This document shows, one piece after another, positions 32,454 to 41,544 of a DNA stretch of 53,697 bases. The stretch is from positions 1 to 53,697 of the forward strand of contig JANXWZ010000136.1 in NCBI GenBank assembly GCA_025350865.1, written 5' to 3'. The stretch's first letter is position 1, and each line of letters begins with the position of its first letter. A program made the translations under genes and the position numbers. Below the pieces are notes generated by a model. That model ran no database searches. It had not been told where the DNA came from and saw only the letters and a program-made list of their open reading frames with translations. The DNA is from Rhodanobacteraceae bacterium (GTDB lineage Bacteria; Acidobacteriota; Terriglobia; Terriglobales; Acidobacteriaceae).

Positions 32454-34061
32454 TTATCTGGTCGGCAGCACAAAGCCGTACAGCGTGTCCCCTGCGCCGG
32501 CAACGATCCATTGCCTGCCGCCGAGCATGTACGTTACGATTCCGCCCGACTCATTCGCGGCCAGTTCCTGGTGCCAAAGAATCTTGCCCTTGTCGGCACT
32601 GTATGCGATCAGGTTCTTCTGGTCGTCGCCCGTCAAGACGAGGTTGCTTGCAGTCGTCAGAATACTGGCCCCGACGGTGCCCGGAGCGTTGTTCATGTTG
32701 GGGTATTCGTGTGCCCACGCACTGTTGCCCGTAAGCGGATCAATGGCCTTGAGGAACCGGGTCGACAGCCCCACGCCAGCCCCAGTGCCACCGTAGCCCG
32801 ACGGATGCTCCGAGGTGTCAAGCAGATAGTGAATGCTCTTCCCTTCCACCGCGTTCACGTACATCAAGCCGGTCTTTTGGTTGTACGCGGGCGCCTCCCA
32901 GTTGGTTGCGTTGGTGATATTGAGCGAGCCGCCAACGGAAGGATCTTTATCCGCAATCGGAATCGGCTCACCCTTGGGTGACAACCCCGAGTAGTAGTCC
33001 AGCGGCACGTAAGGCTTCACCACGAGATATTTGCCGTTGGTGCGATCCAGGGTGACGAAGAATCCATTCCGAGCCGCCTGCGCCAACAGCTTGCGCGGCT
33101 TGCCGTCGACCATCTTGTCGATCAGGATTGGCGCCGTGGTGTTATCCCAGTCATGGGTATCGTGCGGCGAAACCTGGAAGTACCACTTGAGTTTGCCGGT
33201 CTCCAGGTCGAGCGCGACAATCGACTCAGTCCACAAGTTCGCTCCGGGTCGCCCCTGCCCGGCAAACACCGGATTCGTATTTCCCGTTGGCCAATAGAGC
33301 AGGTTCAGATCGGCGTCGTAGGTGCCTGGCATCCAGGTCATGCCGCCGCCGTGCTCGGAGGATGCGGCGTTCGGCCACGTCTTCAGCGCCGGATCACCTG
33401 CGCGTGGAGTAGACCACCACGTCCATTGCAGTTCGCCCGTCTCGGGGTCGAACGAGTCCAGAAATCCCGGCATGTCCATTGCATCACCGCCTACGCCAAC
33501 GATGACGTGGTTCTTGATGACCACGGGCGCCGAAGTAGAGAAGTATTGCTTCCGTGCATCGGCAAAGTTCTTCTTCCAAAGCTCCTTGCCGGTCGAGGCG
33601 TTCAACGCGACCAGCCAGTTGTCCGGCGTCAGGAAGTAGACAGTCGACTTGTACATCCCCACGCCACGCTGGCCTACGAGGTGGCCCCCGTGGTCTACCC
33701 AGTCGTAGTGCCAAATCTCTTTGCCGGTTGTGGCGTCGAGCGCCCATACGTGGTCCGGGATCGTGATGTAGAGAACGCCGTTGACCAACAGTGGCGTGCA
33801 CTTGATGATAGGCTCCGAAGCCCCGCGCTGCGCGCCCACGCTATCAATCTTGAACGTCCAGCCTGTCGCAAGCTGGCTGACATTGGCCGGCGTGATCTCA
33901 TTCAAGGTGCTGTAGCGCTGGCCGGTATAGTCGCCATTGAACGTGGTCCAGCTATCGATTGGCGTCTTCCCGATTGCCTTGGGATCGAGCGAAACCTGCA
34001 CCTGAGCAGATGCCGCTGACAGAAAGGCCAAGGAGGCACAAAGCAGGACACCAAATTTCAT
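32454..34061 (-). CDS. Exported PQQ-dependent dehydrogenase (quinoprotein)
   Basis: A 535-residue propeller protein with a signal peptide (KFGVLLCASLAFLSAASAQ). The blades carry DSWTTFNGDYTGQRYSTLNEI, VWALDATTGKEIW, LVALNASTGKELW, GGGMTWMPGTYDADLNLLYWPTGNTNP, SPHDTHDWDNTTAP with the catalytic-type Asp, TLDRTNGKYL, and a C-terminal GGIVTYMLGGRQWIVAGAG. There is no heme site in the protein itself; the upstream diheme cytochrome, overlapping by four bases, is the obvious electron acceptor. As in the 18874 gene, no vicinal Cys-Cys is seen where classical alcohol dehydrogenases have it. The likely substrate is a sugar or alcohol in the periplasm. Confidence 0.87.
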   Translation of the reverse strand: MKFGVLLCASLAFLSAASAQVQVSLDPKAIGKTPIDSWTTFNGDYTGQRYSTLNEITPANVSQLATGWTFKIDSVGAQRGASEPIIKCTPLLVNGVLYITIPDHVWALDATTGKEIWHYDWVDHGGHLVGQRGVGMYKSTVYFLTPDNWLVALNASTGKELWKKNFADARKQYFSTSAPVVIKNHVIVGVGGDAMDMPGFLDSFDPETGELQWTWWSTPRAGDPALKTWPNAASSEHGGGMTWMPGTYDADLNLLYWPTGNTNPVFAGQGRPGANLWTESIVALDLETGKLKWYFQVSPHDTHDWDNTTAPILIDKMVDGKPRKLLAQAARNGFFVTLDRTNGKYLVVKPYVPLDYYSGLSPKGEPIPIADKDPSVGGSLNITNATNWEAPAYNQKTGLMYVNAVEGKSIHYLLDTSEHPSGYGGTGAGVGLSTRFLKAIDPLTGNSAWAHEYPNMNNAPGTVGASILTTASNLVLTGDDQKNLIAYSADKGKILWHQELAANESGGIVTYMLGGRQWIVAGAGDTLYGFVLPTR

Positions 34062-34903
34062 TTGAGCGACTCCAGATAGGCCGTTACGTTGTGCATGTCA
34101 AAGTTCTTCAGGGTCTTGATCATCGCCTGATGAGGGGCCAAAGGGTCCGTGATCTGGACGTCGACACCGGCACCGCGGGACACAACATGGCTCTTGCCAT
34201 CGCTGTCGACCAGGGTCACGCGGAAGTCGCTGATCTGGGTGATTCGGCCCTTGATCGTGGTGCCGTCGTTGGCCTTGACGGTCCCGGTGATCGCGAGCGA
34301 ATTGTCTGCGGGCCGGTTGGGCCATACCCAGCCTCGCTGTAGCTGGTCGGCCGAGCGGAACCTGCCGGCGATATGTTCGAAGCTGCCTTCTTTATGGCAT
34401 GAGGTGCAGTTCGCCGCGACGTAGGCTTTGCCCTTCTCAGCGTCGCCTACAATGATGTTTTGCAGCTGGTACGTTCCGCGGTTCGCAACTTCCTCGACCT
34501 GCTCGTGCAGAAATTCGGAGATGTCCTTCAGCTCGTCATCACCCAGGTTCTTGAATGCCGGCATTCCTTTCTCCGGCCGCCCAACCTTTAGGAACGGCGT
34601 CAGATGTTCGCCGTGATCGTCACCCAGCACAACGTCGGAGACGATGAGGTTTGGCCCCTCCGCACCGCGCCCCTGCGGTCCGTGGCAAAAGGCGCATGCT
34701 TTCTGATATCCCGGCGCTCCACGCGTTGCAGCAGCCTTGTCGGGCGCGGGTCCCAGACCGAGGAAGGCCCGGGTATTTGCAGCTCGCTGTTCCGGCGTTC
34801 CACCACCGCGACCGCCGCCGGTCGGAACATCCTGCGCCCTCACAGCCGCAACCGGAATCATCAGCGCCCCAGCGAGAGCAGAGACGAACAATCGACAAAG
34901 CAT
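34058..34903 (-). CDS. Exported diheme cytochrome c
   Basis: A 281-residue protein. I chose the ATG at 34903 because AAAGGA lies six bases upstream; a GTG at 34918 precedes it without such a site. The signal peptide (LFVSALAGALMIPVAAVRAQ) is followed by two heme-binding sites, CAFCH at 70-74 and CTSCH at 166-170, each in a cytochrome-c-like unit. The C-terminal part (TVKANDGTTIKGRITQISDFRVTLVDSDGKSHVV) is a small beta domain also present in the fused cytochrome of the 18874 gene. The ATGA overlap with the PQQ dehydrogenase means coupled translation. It should carry electrons from the quinoprotein to the respiratory chain. Confidence 0.88.
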   Translation of the reverse strand: MLCRLFVSALAGALMIPVAAVRAQDVPTGGGRGGGTPEQRAANTRAFLGLGPAPDKAAATRGAPGYQKACAFCHGPQGRGAEGPNLIVSDVVLGDDHGEHLTPFLKVGRPEKGMPAFKNLGDDELKDISEFLHEQVEEVANRGTYQLQNIIVGDAEKGKAYVAANCTSCHKEGSFEHIAGRFRSADQLQRGWVWPNRPADNSLAITGTVKANDGTTIKGRITQISDFRVTLVDSDGKSHVVSRGAGVDVQITDPLAPHQAMIKTLKNFDMHNVTAYLESLK

Positions 34904-34948
34904 CAAGAATCCTTTCACGCTAAGGACGCCGATCCACCCACGTCAGAT

Positions 34949-34963
34949 AGGATACTGTATACA
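34949..34963. promoter_or_regulatory. GTATAC-type operator, site 5
   Basis: AGGATACTGTATACA lies 46 bases upstream of the cytochrome start. On the minus strand TTGCTA and TATACA stand 16 bases apart, so the site would overlap a -10 box, as in site 3. Confidence 0.6.
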
Positions 34964-35059
34964 TCTCCAGCGACCGTTAGCAACCGTCATCATGCCGTCG
35001 ATTTTCCAACGCAGAGATAACCGTGCTACCTGACTTCGGCAGCTTCCCCGGCCGCCCTG

Positions 35060-36169
35060 CTAACGTGCGCCGCGAGCCTTGTAGGTTTTGCTGAAGTGGT
35101 TGCGACCGTTAGTGACCGTGATGAGGCCGCTCGGCGTGACATCGACCTCGATCGGATAGCCCTCATCGGGCGACACATCGAGGTTTGCAATCAGGTTCGG
35201 ATCGCCGTTCAGAGCCGGATAGCGTACGGAGTAGTGAGACTTCCACAGCGCCTGAAGTCCGGGGTCTGAACTGACGGTCTTGATCGGTGCTTCATCGCCG
35301 CCTTTAGTTCGCCCGTTCTGCATCAGCGCGACGACGGGCTTCAGCGCGACGGTCGGCGGGCTGCTGGAGAGATCCATACCGTGACCGGTGACAATGTAGA
35401 CATCAACCACGCCGACCTTATTGACCGGGCAGAGGAGTTCAATCTCCTTGTTCCAGGTCAGGTCGCCGAGTTCCAGAATGCGCGCACCGCCAAAGGTCAC
35501 GAGCGTCCCAAGGGAACGATTGTTTTCGTCTCCGCCGTCGTCCTGCTTACCGGGTACGTTGGCGCATGCCGGGTTGGGTTGGCCAGCCCCTGGAAGTGGT
35601 TTCGTTGGCACCTTGCCGTCGGCGGTGACGAACTCCAGTCGCATAGATCCGATATCCAGTTTCTGGCCCACTTGTGCGGAAATGTGTTCGTGGCCTGCAA
35701 TCGCCTTCTCCCAGTCCGGATAGATCGTTTGTGGACCGATCGCCACCTCTTGTGGTGTCGCGCCCGGTAGCAACATCTCGCGGTTTGGACCATGATCGAT
35801 GAACGTTCCAACGGGTAGCTTCTTCAGCAGAGCATTGATTCCGCCAAGATGATCAAGGTGATAATGCGTCATCAGCAGGTAATCGAGCTTCGTGACTCCA
35901 AGCGAAGCTGCTGCGGCAGAGATCCGATCTGCACTTGTCGGACGGGGCTGAGATGGTGTTATTCCCTTCGCAGGGGGCCGCCCGCCCATTCCTGGAGGCC
36001 ATCCCGTATCAATCAGCAGCGACTTGCCTTCCGGGGTAACGAACAGCACCGCTGCACCGCCTTCGACGTCGACCATGACGACGCGAAGGTCTTTCGATGG
36101 CGGAGTCGCGTGGAGCGACGCAGGTGCAATCGCCAGCGTTCCTATGAGCAGGCCAAGTGAGAGTTTCAT
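35060..36169 (-). CDS. Exported metallo-beta-lactamase-fold hydrolase
   Basis: A 369-residue protein; the ATG at 36169 gives a signal peptide (KLSLGLLIGTLAIAPASLHA). The metal site THYHLDHLGG (His102, His104, Asp106, His107) is complete, preceded by the strand VVMVDVEGGAAVLFVTPEGKSLLIDTG. The arrangement resembles the ComEC/Rec2-type MBL group. A glycine- and proline-rich loop (PPGMGGRPPAKG) and an insertion with CANVPGKQDDGGDENNRSLG lie around the active site. It is unlikely to be a resistance enzyme. Next to periplasmic sugar dehydrogenases it could be a lactone or phosphoester hydrolase; this is inference. It stands on the minus strand, divergent from a ThuA gene, with no GTATAC site seen. 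Confidence 0.8.
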   Translation of the reverse strand: MKLSLGLLIGTLAIAPASLHATPPSKDLRVVMVDVEGGAAVLFVTPEGKSLLIDTGWPPGMGGRPPAKGITPSQPRPTSADRISAAAASLGVTKLDYLLMTHYHLDHLGGINALLKKLPVGTFIDHGPNREMLLPGATPQEVAIGPQTIYPDWEKAIAGHEHISAQVGQKLDIGSMRLEFVTADGKVPTKPLPGAGQPNPACANVPGKQDDGGDENNRSLGTLVTFGGARILELGDLTWNKEIELLCPVNKVGVVDVYIVTGHGMDLSSSPPTVALKPVVALMQNGRTKGGDEAPIKTVSSDPGLQALWKSHYSVRYPALNGDPNLIANLDVSPDEGYPIEVDVTPSGLITVTNGRNHFSKTYKARGAR

Positions 36170-36375
36170 CCTGATAACCAATTGCCTCCGAGAGTGACAC
36201 CGCAAGAATACGGTCAACGCCCGGCAGAAGTCTATACGCGCCAACTGAGCCTCCCAACTCACTATCCAAAGTTGACGGGGGCGACTACTATCTATGTCGG
36301 GGCGCTACTCCCAAAATCGACGTGGGGTTGGTTCGCTAACGGCCCAGAATCCTAACCAGCCAGGAGAATCCATCC

Positions 36376-37428
36376 ATGACAACAAAACGTTGCCGAGTCG
36401 AAATGTTTCTGGGCGCTCTGCTTGCACTCGTCGCCAGTGCTACGCCTTCCCTGCGCGGTCAGTCACCCACCGCCCCGAGGACGAATGCGAGTGTGTCCCG
36501 TCCCCAGAGCGTGGTCAACGGCGTCCAGATTCAGGAGCCTCTAGCCGAAGACACCTACGCTGTGCTCGACGCTCTCCCCGACACTGCACCCGCTAAACCG
36601 CTGAAACCGCGCAAGGTCTTCGTGTTTGCCCGTGCGACCGGCTTTGTGCACTCCAACATTCCACTTGCCGCGTTTACCATCAAGGCGCTGGGCGACAGGA
36701 CCGCCGCCTGGTCTACCACCGTCAGCTACAGCCTCGAAGACTTTACGGCTGCAAGTCTTGCGCAATACGACGCAATCGTCTTGGACAACACCACCGGAAC
36801 CTACCTCGATGATGCGGATGCAGCTGCTACCGAGGCGCGTCATCAGGCGCTGCTCAACTTCATCCGCGGTGGAAAAGGTCTGGTGTTGCTGCATGCCGCT
36901 GGCGATTCCTACCACTCCAATGGCCTTCCCGCGCGAAAGCCCGGCGAAGCGCCACCGGTGAACCCGGAAAGCTTGCAGCAGAAGCCTCTGTGGCCCGAGT
37001 ACAACAAAATCGTTGGCGGATTCTTCAAGTTTCACTGGGTGTACCCACAGCAGGTCACCGTCAAAATTGACGATCCAAAGAGCCCTCTGACTTCCATGTT
37101 TCACGGCAAGGAGTTCAGTATCCACGACGAAATCTACACCTTCGCGCAGGACTCGTTCTCCCGCAAGAATGTCCACGTCTTGACCAGTGTCGACTACAGC
37201 AAGATGTCCGACGCCGACAAGGCAAAGGAGACGGCAGCGACGAGGCGGACGGACGGCGATTACGCCCTAAGCTGGATTCGGCCTGAAGGGAAAGGCCGCT
37301 TGTTTTACGAGGCTCTCGGCCATAGCGAACATATCTATTCGACTACGCCGATGCTGCAACACATCCTCGCTGGCGTCCAGTATGCGCTTGGCGATCTCAA
37401 GGCTGACGATAGCCCAAGCGCAAAGTAA
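36376..37428 (+). CDS. Exported ThuA-domain protein (second copy)
   Basis: A 350-residue protein with AGGAGA eight bases before the ATG and a signal peptide (MFLGALLALVASATPSLRGQ). The ThuA domain runs from about 75: KVFVFARATGFVHSNIPLA, YDAIVLDNTTGTYL, FIRGGKGLVLLHAAGDSYH, GGFFKFHWVYPQQVTVKI, IHDEIYTFAQDSF, YALSWIRPEGKGRLFYEALGHSEHIYS, MLQHILAGVQYALGDL. It is only distantly similar to the 23714 copy and closer to the secreted ThuA proteins linked to sugar-derivative catabolism. Its stop is 7 bases from that of the convergent DUF885 gene. Activity unknown. Confidence 0.83.
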   Translation: MTTKRCRVEMFLGALLALVASATPSLRGQSPTAPRTNASVSRPQSVVNGVQIQEPLAEDTYAVLDALPDTAPAKPLKPRKVFVFARATGFVHSNIPLAAFTIKALGDRTAAWSTTVSYSLEDFTAASLAQYDAIVLDNTTGTYLDDADAAATEARHQALLNFIRGGKGLVLLHAAGDSYHSNGLPARKPGEAPPVNPESLQQKPLWPEYNKIVGGFFKFHWVYPQQVTVKIDDPKSPLTSMFHGKEFSIHDEIYTFAQDSFSRKNVHVLTSVDYSKMSDADKAKETAATRRTDGDYALSWIRPEGKGRLFYEALGHSEHIYSTTPMLQHILAGVQYALGDLKADDSPSAK

Positions 37429-37435
37429 CCTGCTT

Positions 37436-38740
37436 CTAGTTTGGCGCTAGAGGCGGCGATACCACAGGGCTTGTCATCAAGTTCACGTAGCGCCGCCACC
37501 GCTCTGCGTCCAATGGGTGGCCGTTCTCCACGAGCGCCTGGACGCTGTCGCTCCCGACGGTATACGCCAACATATAGCTGCGGAATTCGTTCAGGTACAA
37601 GAGCGTTGTCTCGGCATGTTGCATCAGTGTCTCGCGTTCGAACTCATCGGCTGCTCGCACAAATTCGAGGTGTTCATCGAGGTATTCGCGCGCGATGGCC
37701 GGCTCGGCAGTGTGCAGCCCGTAGAAGAGCTTTTCCAGTGCAAGATAGTGCTCGAAGTCGAGGTCTTTGAGTCCTGCAATCGGTGCCAGTACGTCTCGTT
37801 CGATGCGAAGCCGTTCCGAATCCGAGAGTACAAGAAAGGGCGCGTAGCTCGCCGCTGCCTCCGAAACATACGACTGCGGCGAGAACGTTGGTTGCACCAT
37901 GAACTCCTCCCGGTGCTCCTTCTGAACCAGGGCCTGTTCCCGCATCAGGTTGAAGACGTGATGCCCGGGATATCCCTCGTGGCAGGCCAACGTGAGCAGG
38001 CGGTCGACGGTCAGGGGAGAATCCATGTTGACCTGGATCAAGCTGCGCGCACCGCCGAGGTAGGTGCTGTATGCGCTCCACGGCTTCAGCCGGACGTACT
38101 GGAAGTCGACGTGTTCTCCAGGTGGAAGCTGCATGTGAGCCAGCGTCAACGAACGACACTCCGCAAGCGCCGCCTGCATAACTGCGGGAACCCGCTCGGC
38201 GGGGACGATAAATTGTGCGCCGAACTTTGAATAGGCCTGGGCAGCATCGGTGGGATTTCCTAGCGCTTTGGTGATCTCGACGCGAAGATTCTTGCGAGCG
38301 TCCGCATCATGATCAGCTGGGGCGGCGACTCCGAAGAACATCCGGCTCTCATCGTCGAACGCACGCGTGGTCCCCTGCAACTGCTCGACACGCGCTGTAA
38401 TCGCGTTCACCTGTCCGAGCAGCAGCGCCTTGCGAGCGGCTTCTGCGGTGGGAGCATCTGGCAGCTTCGTCAACTCGGCTTGTAACGCAAGCGCTTTGTC
38501 GTGGAGCTTTAAGTATGGTTCAACTGCTCGCTTCGAGTCAGACTTGGGGCTGATGTTGAAGTCAAGCGAATCTAGATCGTGGTCACCAAGCTCGGCTGCA
38601 AGCGCGACATACTTGCGGGCCAGATCGTCCAATGACCCCGGTGTGGGTCCACTTCGGCAGCTTGAGAGCAACACCAGGCCGCACAGAAAAGACCCACGAA
38701 GTGTATTTAGAACGCGAGCCCGGCGCATGATGAAAGCCAT
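37436..38740 (-). CDS. DUF885 family lipoprotein, putative metallopeptidase
   Basis: A 434-residue protein; the ATG at 38740 (alternative 38728) gives a lipoprotein signal with the lipobox LSSC (Cys28), so it should be membrane-anchored. The motif HEGYPGHH at 254-261 is the zinc-site signature of DUF885 proteins, which resemble metallopeptidases. Further conserved blocks are YVSEAAASYAPFLVL, RDVLAPIAGLKDLDFEHYLALEKLFYGLHTAEPAIAREYL and the final TVGSDSVQALVE. It begins 11 bases after the last MacB-like permease, so it is the final gene of that operon. A role in trimming exported or imported peptides would fit; this is inference. Confidence 0.83.
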   Translation of the reverse strand: MAFIMRRARVLNTLRGSFLCGLVLLSSCRSGPTPGSLDDLARKYVALAAELGDHDLDSLDFNISPKSDSKRAVEPYLKLHDKALALQAELTKLPDAPTAEAARKALLLGQVNAITARVEQLQGTTRAFDDESRMFFGVAAPADHDADARKNLRVEITKALGNPTDAAQAYSKFGAQFIVPAERVPAVMQAALAECRSLTLAHMQLPPGEHVDFQYVRLKPWSAYSTYLGGARSLIQVNMDSPLTVDRLLTLACHEGYPGHHVFNLMREQALVQKEHREEFMVQPTFSPQSYVSEAAASYAPFLVLSDSERLRIERDVLAPIAGLKDLDFEHYLALEKLFYGLHTAEPAIAREYLDEHLEFVRAADEFERETLMQHAETTLLYLNEFRSYMLAYTVGSDSVQALVENGHPLDAERWRRYVNLMTSPVVSPPLAPN

Positions 38741-38751
38741 TCTAAGCTCAG

Positions 38752-40179
38752 TCATTCGTGACGCAACGAGGTCATGGGAGTGACGCGAGAAGCCTCGCGA
38801 GCTGGGTAGTATCCAAAGACCACGCCGATTGCCGCCGAGATTCCAAACGACAATGCAACGGCGCCCGGCGAAATGCTGGTCGACCATTGCACGAACGAGC
38901 CAATCGAAGTTGCCGCGAGGAATCCGCACAGAATACCGAGAAACCCGCCGCCGAGACTGAGAAGAACCGCTTCCATCAGGAACTGCAGCATGACCTCTTC
39001 CGAACGGGCACCGACGGCTCGCCGAATGCCGATCTCCCGCGTTCGTTCGGTGACGGAGAGAACCATAATGTTCATGATCCCAATGCCTCCCACGATCAGC
39101 GATACCATCGCGACGCTAGCCAGCAGAGCCGTCATGGTGCGGCTGGCGCGGTCGAGGGTCTTGCCCAGTTGGTCGAGCGTCACCTTGTCGAGCGTGCTGA
39201 CATTCCCCACCACAGCACGGGCGATGTCAGTCCGCATTCCTCCTTTAGCCAGGCTCTTATGCGCCTCGGAGGCAACTACAAAGTCGTCCGCCTGAGTTGC
39301 CGTGAGGGCATGCCGCTGCCGCAGCAAAGTAACAATGGATTGGCTGACCCTGCTTACTTCACCCGTGGAAACCGTCGACACCGTCAAGCGATTCAGACTG
39401 CTTCTGCGCATTGCCGATTGCGCCGATGTGACCGGAATGTAGACAGCGTCGAACTGATCGTCACCCTGCGCAGCCGGAACCATCCAGCTATCGCTTGCGA
39501 TCTCGCCAACGACCTTGTAGCTGCGGCCCTTAGCGGTGATCTGCCTGCCGACAGGGTTTTCGTTGCCGAAGAGTTGCTGGCTCACGATGCTTCCAATCAC
39601 GGCGACGTCGCGCGACTGATCCACTTCGCTCTGCGTGAAGAAGCGGCCGTGGGGAAAGCTCCAGGCTCGGCGAATCTGAGGGAGCGTCGCGCTCTCGCCG
39701 TGCAAGTGCGTAAACCAGCCATTGTCGCCAGACTGAATCCGGGCATTGTCTTCGATCCCGGCCGAACAATATTGCACCCCGGCGAGTTGAGCGACGGCAG
39801 TGGCATCATCCAGCGACAGTTTGTCCGATGCTCCCATGCCGGCCAGATTTTGCGGATCGCTATCCTTGTCGAGGGACATGGGACGATTTCCGGGGTCAGT
39901 GGACGGATCCTCGGTCTCGCCATCGCTGGTCCACTGCTGCGCCATCTTGAAATTCCCGGTGGTGATAGAGATGACGTTCATCCCCGCGGCGCGCACCTGA
40001 TCCTGAATCGCCTTCTGGGCACCTGTGCCGAGGGCAATCATCGTAAGGACGGTGGCCACGCCAACTGCCATTCCCGATACGGTGAGGATGGTTTGGAGCC
40101 GATTCCGCAGCAGCGCCCGCAGCGCAATCGGCTGGCTTTTGCGGAGTGCAGCGAACGTGCCTGGAAGACCCTCGCTCAT
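38752..40179 (-). CDS. MacB-type ABC transporter permease (third in operon)
   Basis: A 475-residue FtsX/MacB-type permease: one N-terminal helix (LQTILTVSGMAVGVATVLTMIALG), a large periplasmic MacB_PCD domain from about 60 to 345, and three C-terminal helices. These are preceded by TMTALLASVAMVSLIVGGIGIMNIM and SVTERTREIGIRRAVGAR, the family signature. Type VII ABC machines of this kind do not import or export through a channel but transmit ATP-driven motion to the periplasm. It is most similar to the permease at 41541 (shared GDDQFDAVYIPVT, GNV..LDKVTLDQ.GKTLD), which suggests duplication. Three bases separate it from the middle permease. Confidence 0.92.
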   Translation of the reverse strand: MSEGLPGTFAALRKSQPIALRALLRNRLQTILTVSGMAVGVATVLTMIALGTGAQKAIQDQVRAAGMNVISITTGNFKMAQQWTSDGETEDPSTDPGNRPMSLDKDSDPQNLAGMGASDKLSLDDATAVAQLAGVQYCSAGIEDNARIQSGDNGWFTHLHGESATLPQIRRAWSFPHGRFFTQSEVDQSRDVAVIGSIVSQQLFGNENPVGRQITAKGRSYKVVGEIASDSWMVPAAQGDDQFDAVYIPVTSAQSAMRRSSLNRLTVSTVSTGEVSRVSQSIVTLLRQRHALTATQADDFVVASEAHKSLAKGGMRTDIARAVVGNVSTLDKVTLDQLGKTLDRASRTMTALLASVAMVSLIVGGIGIMNIMVLSVTERTREIGIRRAVGARSEEVMLQFLMEAVLLSLGGGFLGILCGFLAATSIGSFVQWSTSISPGAVALSFGISAAIGVVFGYYPAREASRVTPMTSLRHE

Positions 40180-40182
40180 GCG

Positions 40183-41544
40183 TTACTCAAAGCGAAGCGC
40201 TTCAATCGGATTGAGCTTCGAGGCACGGCGCGCTGGATAGAAGCCGAAGCAGACTCCTGTGGCCGCCGCGACTCCAAATGCAAGGGCAACCGCACCGAAC
40301 GATATCGACGCCTGCCATTGCAGGGTCGCAGTAATGGTCAACGCAGCCAGAAATCCCACGATAATTCCAAGCGCTCCACCGACGACCCCGAGTGTTATCG
40401 CCTCGACCAGGAACTGCATCAGCACGTCGTACGAGCGGGCTCCGACCGCGCGCCGAATGCCGATCTCCCGCGTCCGCTCGGTGACCGACACCAGCATGAT
40501 GTTCATAATGCCGATGCCTCCGACAATCAGTGAAATCGTCGCGATCGCGGCTAGTAGCGCCGTCATCGTTTGCCCCGCACGGCTTAGGGTGCCTGACATC
40601 TCCTGTAGGTTAACCTGGTCCATCTGCGGCATGTTGGCCAAAACGAACGCTGCGACAGAAGTGTTGAGTCCCTTGGTCAGCGCCTCAGACGCCTGCGTTT
40701 TAACGGTAAAGTCATCCGGTGTAGCGCCACCACCCGAACCCGGCGACTGCAACCCCCCAAGCCCGGTTGCCTCGCCAATCGGCTTGGCAACGGCGTCCAG
40801 ATGATGCCGTCCGCGCAGCAACGGAGTAATCGCCAGGGCAAGCTGTGAGGCGTCGCCAGCCTGCTCCGACGAGACCATAATCACCTGCAGGTAATTGATG
40901 CCGAGCATCTTCTGCAGCGAGGTGTAAGGGACCAGCACCATCTTGGATTGATCTTCATCGCTGGTGCTGAAGACACCCTTCACCTTCATCTGCTGCCCGT
41001 GGATCGTAATCATTTCGCCGATCGGGTTGGTATCGCCAAACAGCGCGTCACGCACGGCGGAGCCAATCACTGCAACATTGGCTGAGTCCTCGACGTCGCC
41101 CTGCTTGAAGAAGCGGCCTTTGTCGAAGGTCCAGTCGAAAATCTTGGGATAGTCGGCCTCTGTGCCGTAGACTTCGCCGTAGTTCTTCTGGCTGCCGTAC
41201 TCAACCCAGCCGCGCATCCGGTTGACGCTGGACGCATAGGCCACGCCCTTGACGCCGCGAATGGCCTCGGCGTCGGCCCGCGACAACGTGGTCGCGGAGT
41301 TCAGCCCCGTGGCGATCTTGGACTCTTCCCCGCCCCGCGTAAAGTTTCCGGCTCGCACGGTAATCAACGTCGTACCGGCGGCCTTCACGTCGCTCGATAC
41401 ACTTTGCTGCGCTCCGGTTCCCAGCGCAAACATCGTCAGCACCGCCGCCACGCCAATGGTCATGCCGAGCAGGGCCAGCCCTGTGCGGAGCTTGTTTACC
41501 TTAAGTGCCTTTACTGCGATTCGCAGGCTGGTCTTCCACATCAC
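40183..41544 (-). CDS. MacB-type ABC transporter permease (second in operon)
   Basis: A 453-residue paralog with the same plan: N-terminal helix (LALLGMTIGVAAVLTMFALG), periplasmic domain, and a C-terminal block of three helices with MTALLAAIATISLIVGGIGIMNIML and SVTERTREIGIRRAVGARSYD. Its periplasmic domain differs most from the other two: it lacks GDDQFDAVYIP and has VLVPYTSLQKMLGINYLQV and a glycine-rich loop (GLGGLQSPGSGGGATPD). It overlaps the first permease by four bases, so they are translationally coupled. With one ATPase gene for three permeases, different permease pairs may share the ATPase. Confidence 0.92.
   Translation of the reverse strand: MMWKTSLRIAVKALKVNKLRTGLALLGMTIGVAAVLTMFALGTGAQQSVSSDVKAAGTTLITVRAGNFTRGGEESKIATGLNSATTLSRADAEAIRGVKGVAYASSVNRMRGWVEYGSQKNYGEVYGTEADYPKIFDWTFDKGRFFKQGDVEDSANVAVIGSAVRDALFGDTNPIGEMITIHGQQMKVKGVFSTSDEDQSKMVLVPYTSLQKMLGINYLQVIMVSSEQAGDASQLALAITPLLRGRHHLDAVAKPIGEATGLGGLQSPGSGGGATPDDFTVKTQASEALTKGLNTSVAAFVLANMPQMDQVNLQEMSGTLSRAGQTMTALLAAIATISLIVGGIGIMNIMLVSVTERTREIGIRRAVGARSYDVLMQFLVEAITLGVVGGALGIIVGFLAALTITATLQWQASISFGAVALAFGVAAATGVCFGFYPARRASKLNPIEALRFE

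Noticed and set aside
37560..37565. A sixth GTATAC hexamer.
   Set aside because: It lies inside the DUF885 coding region without the second ATACA half-site, so it is probably chance.
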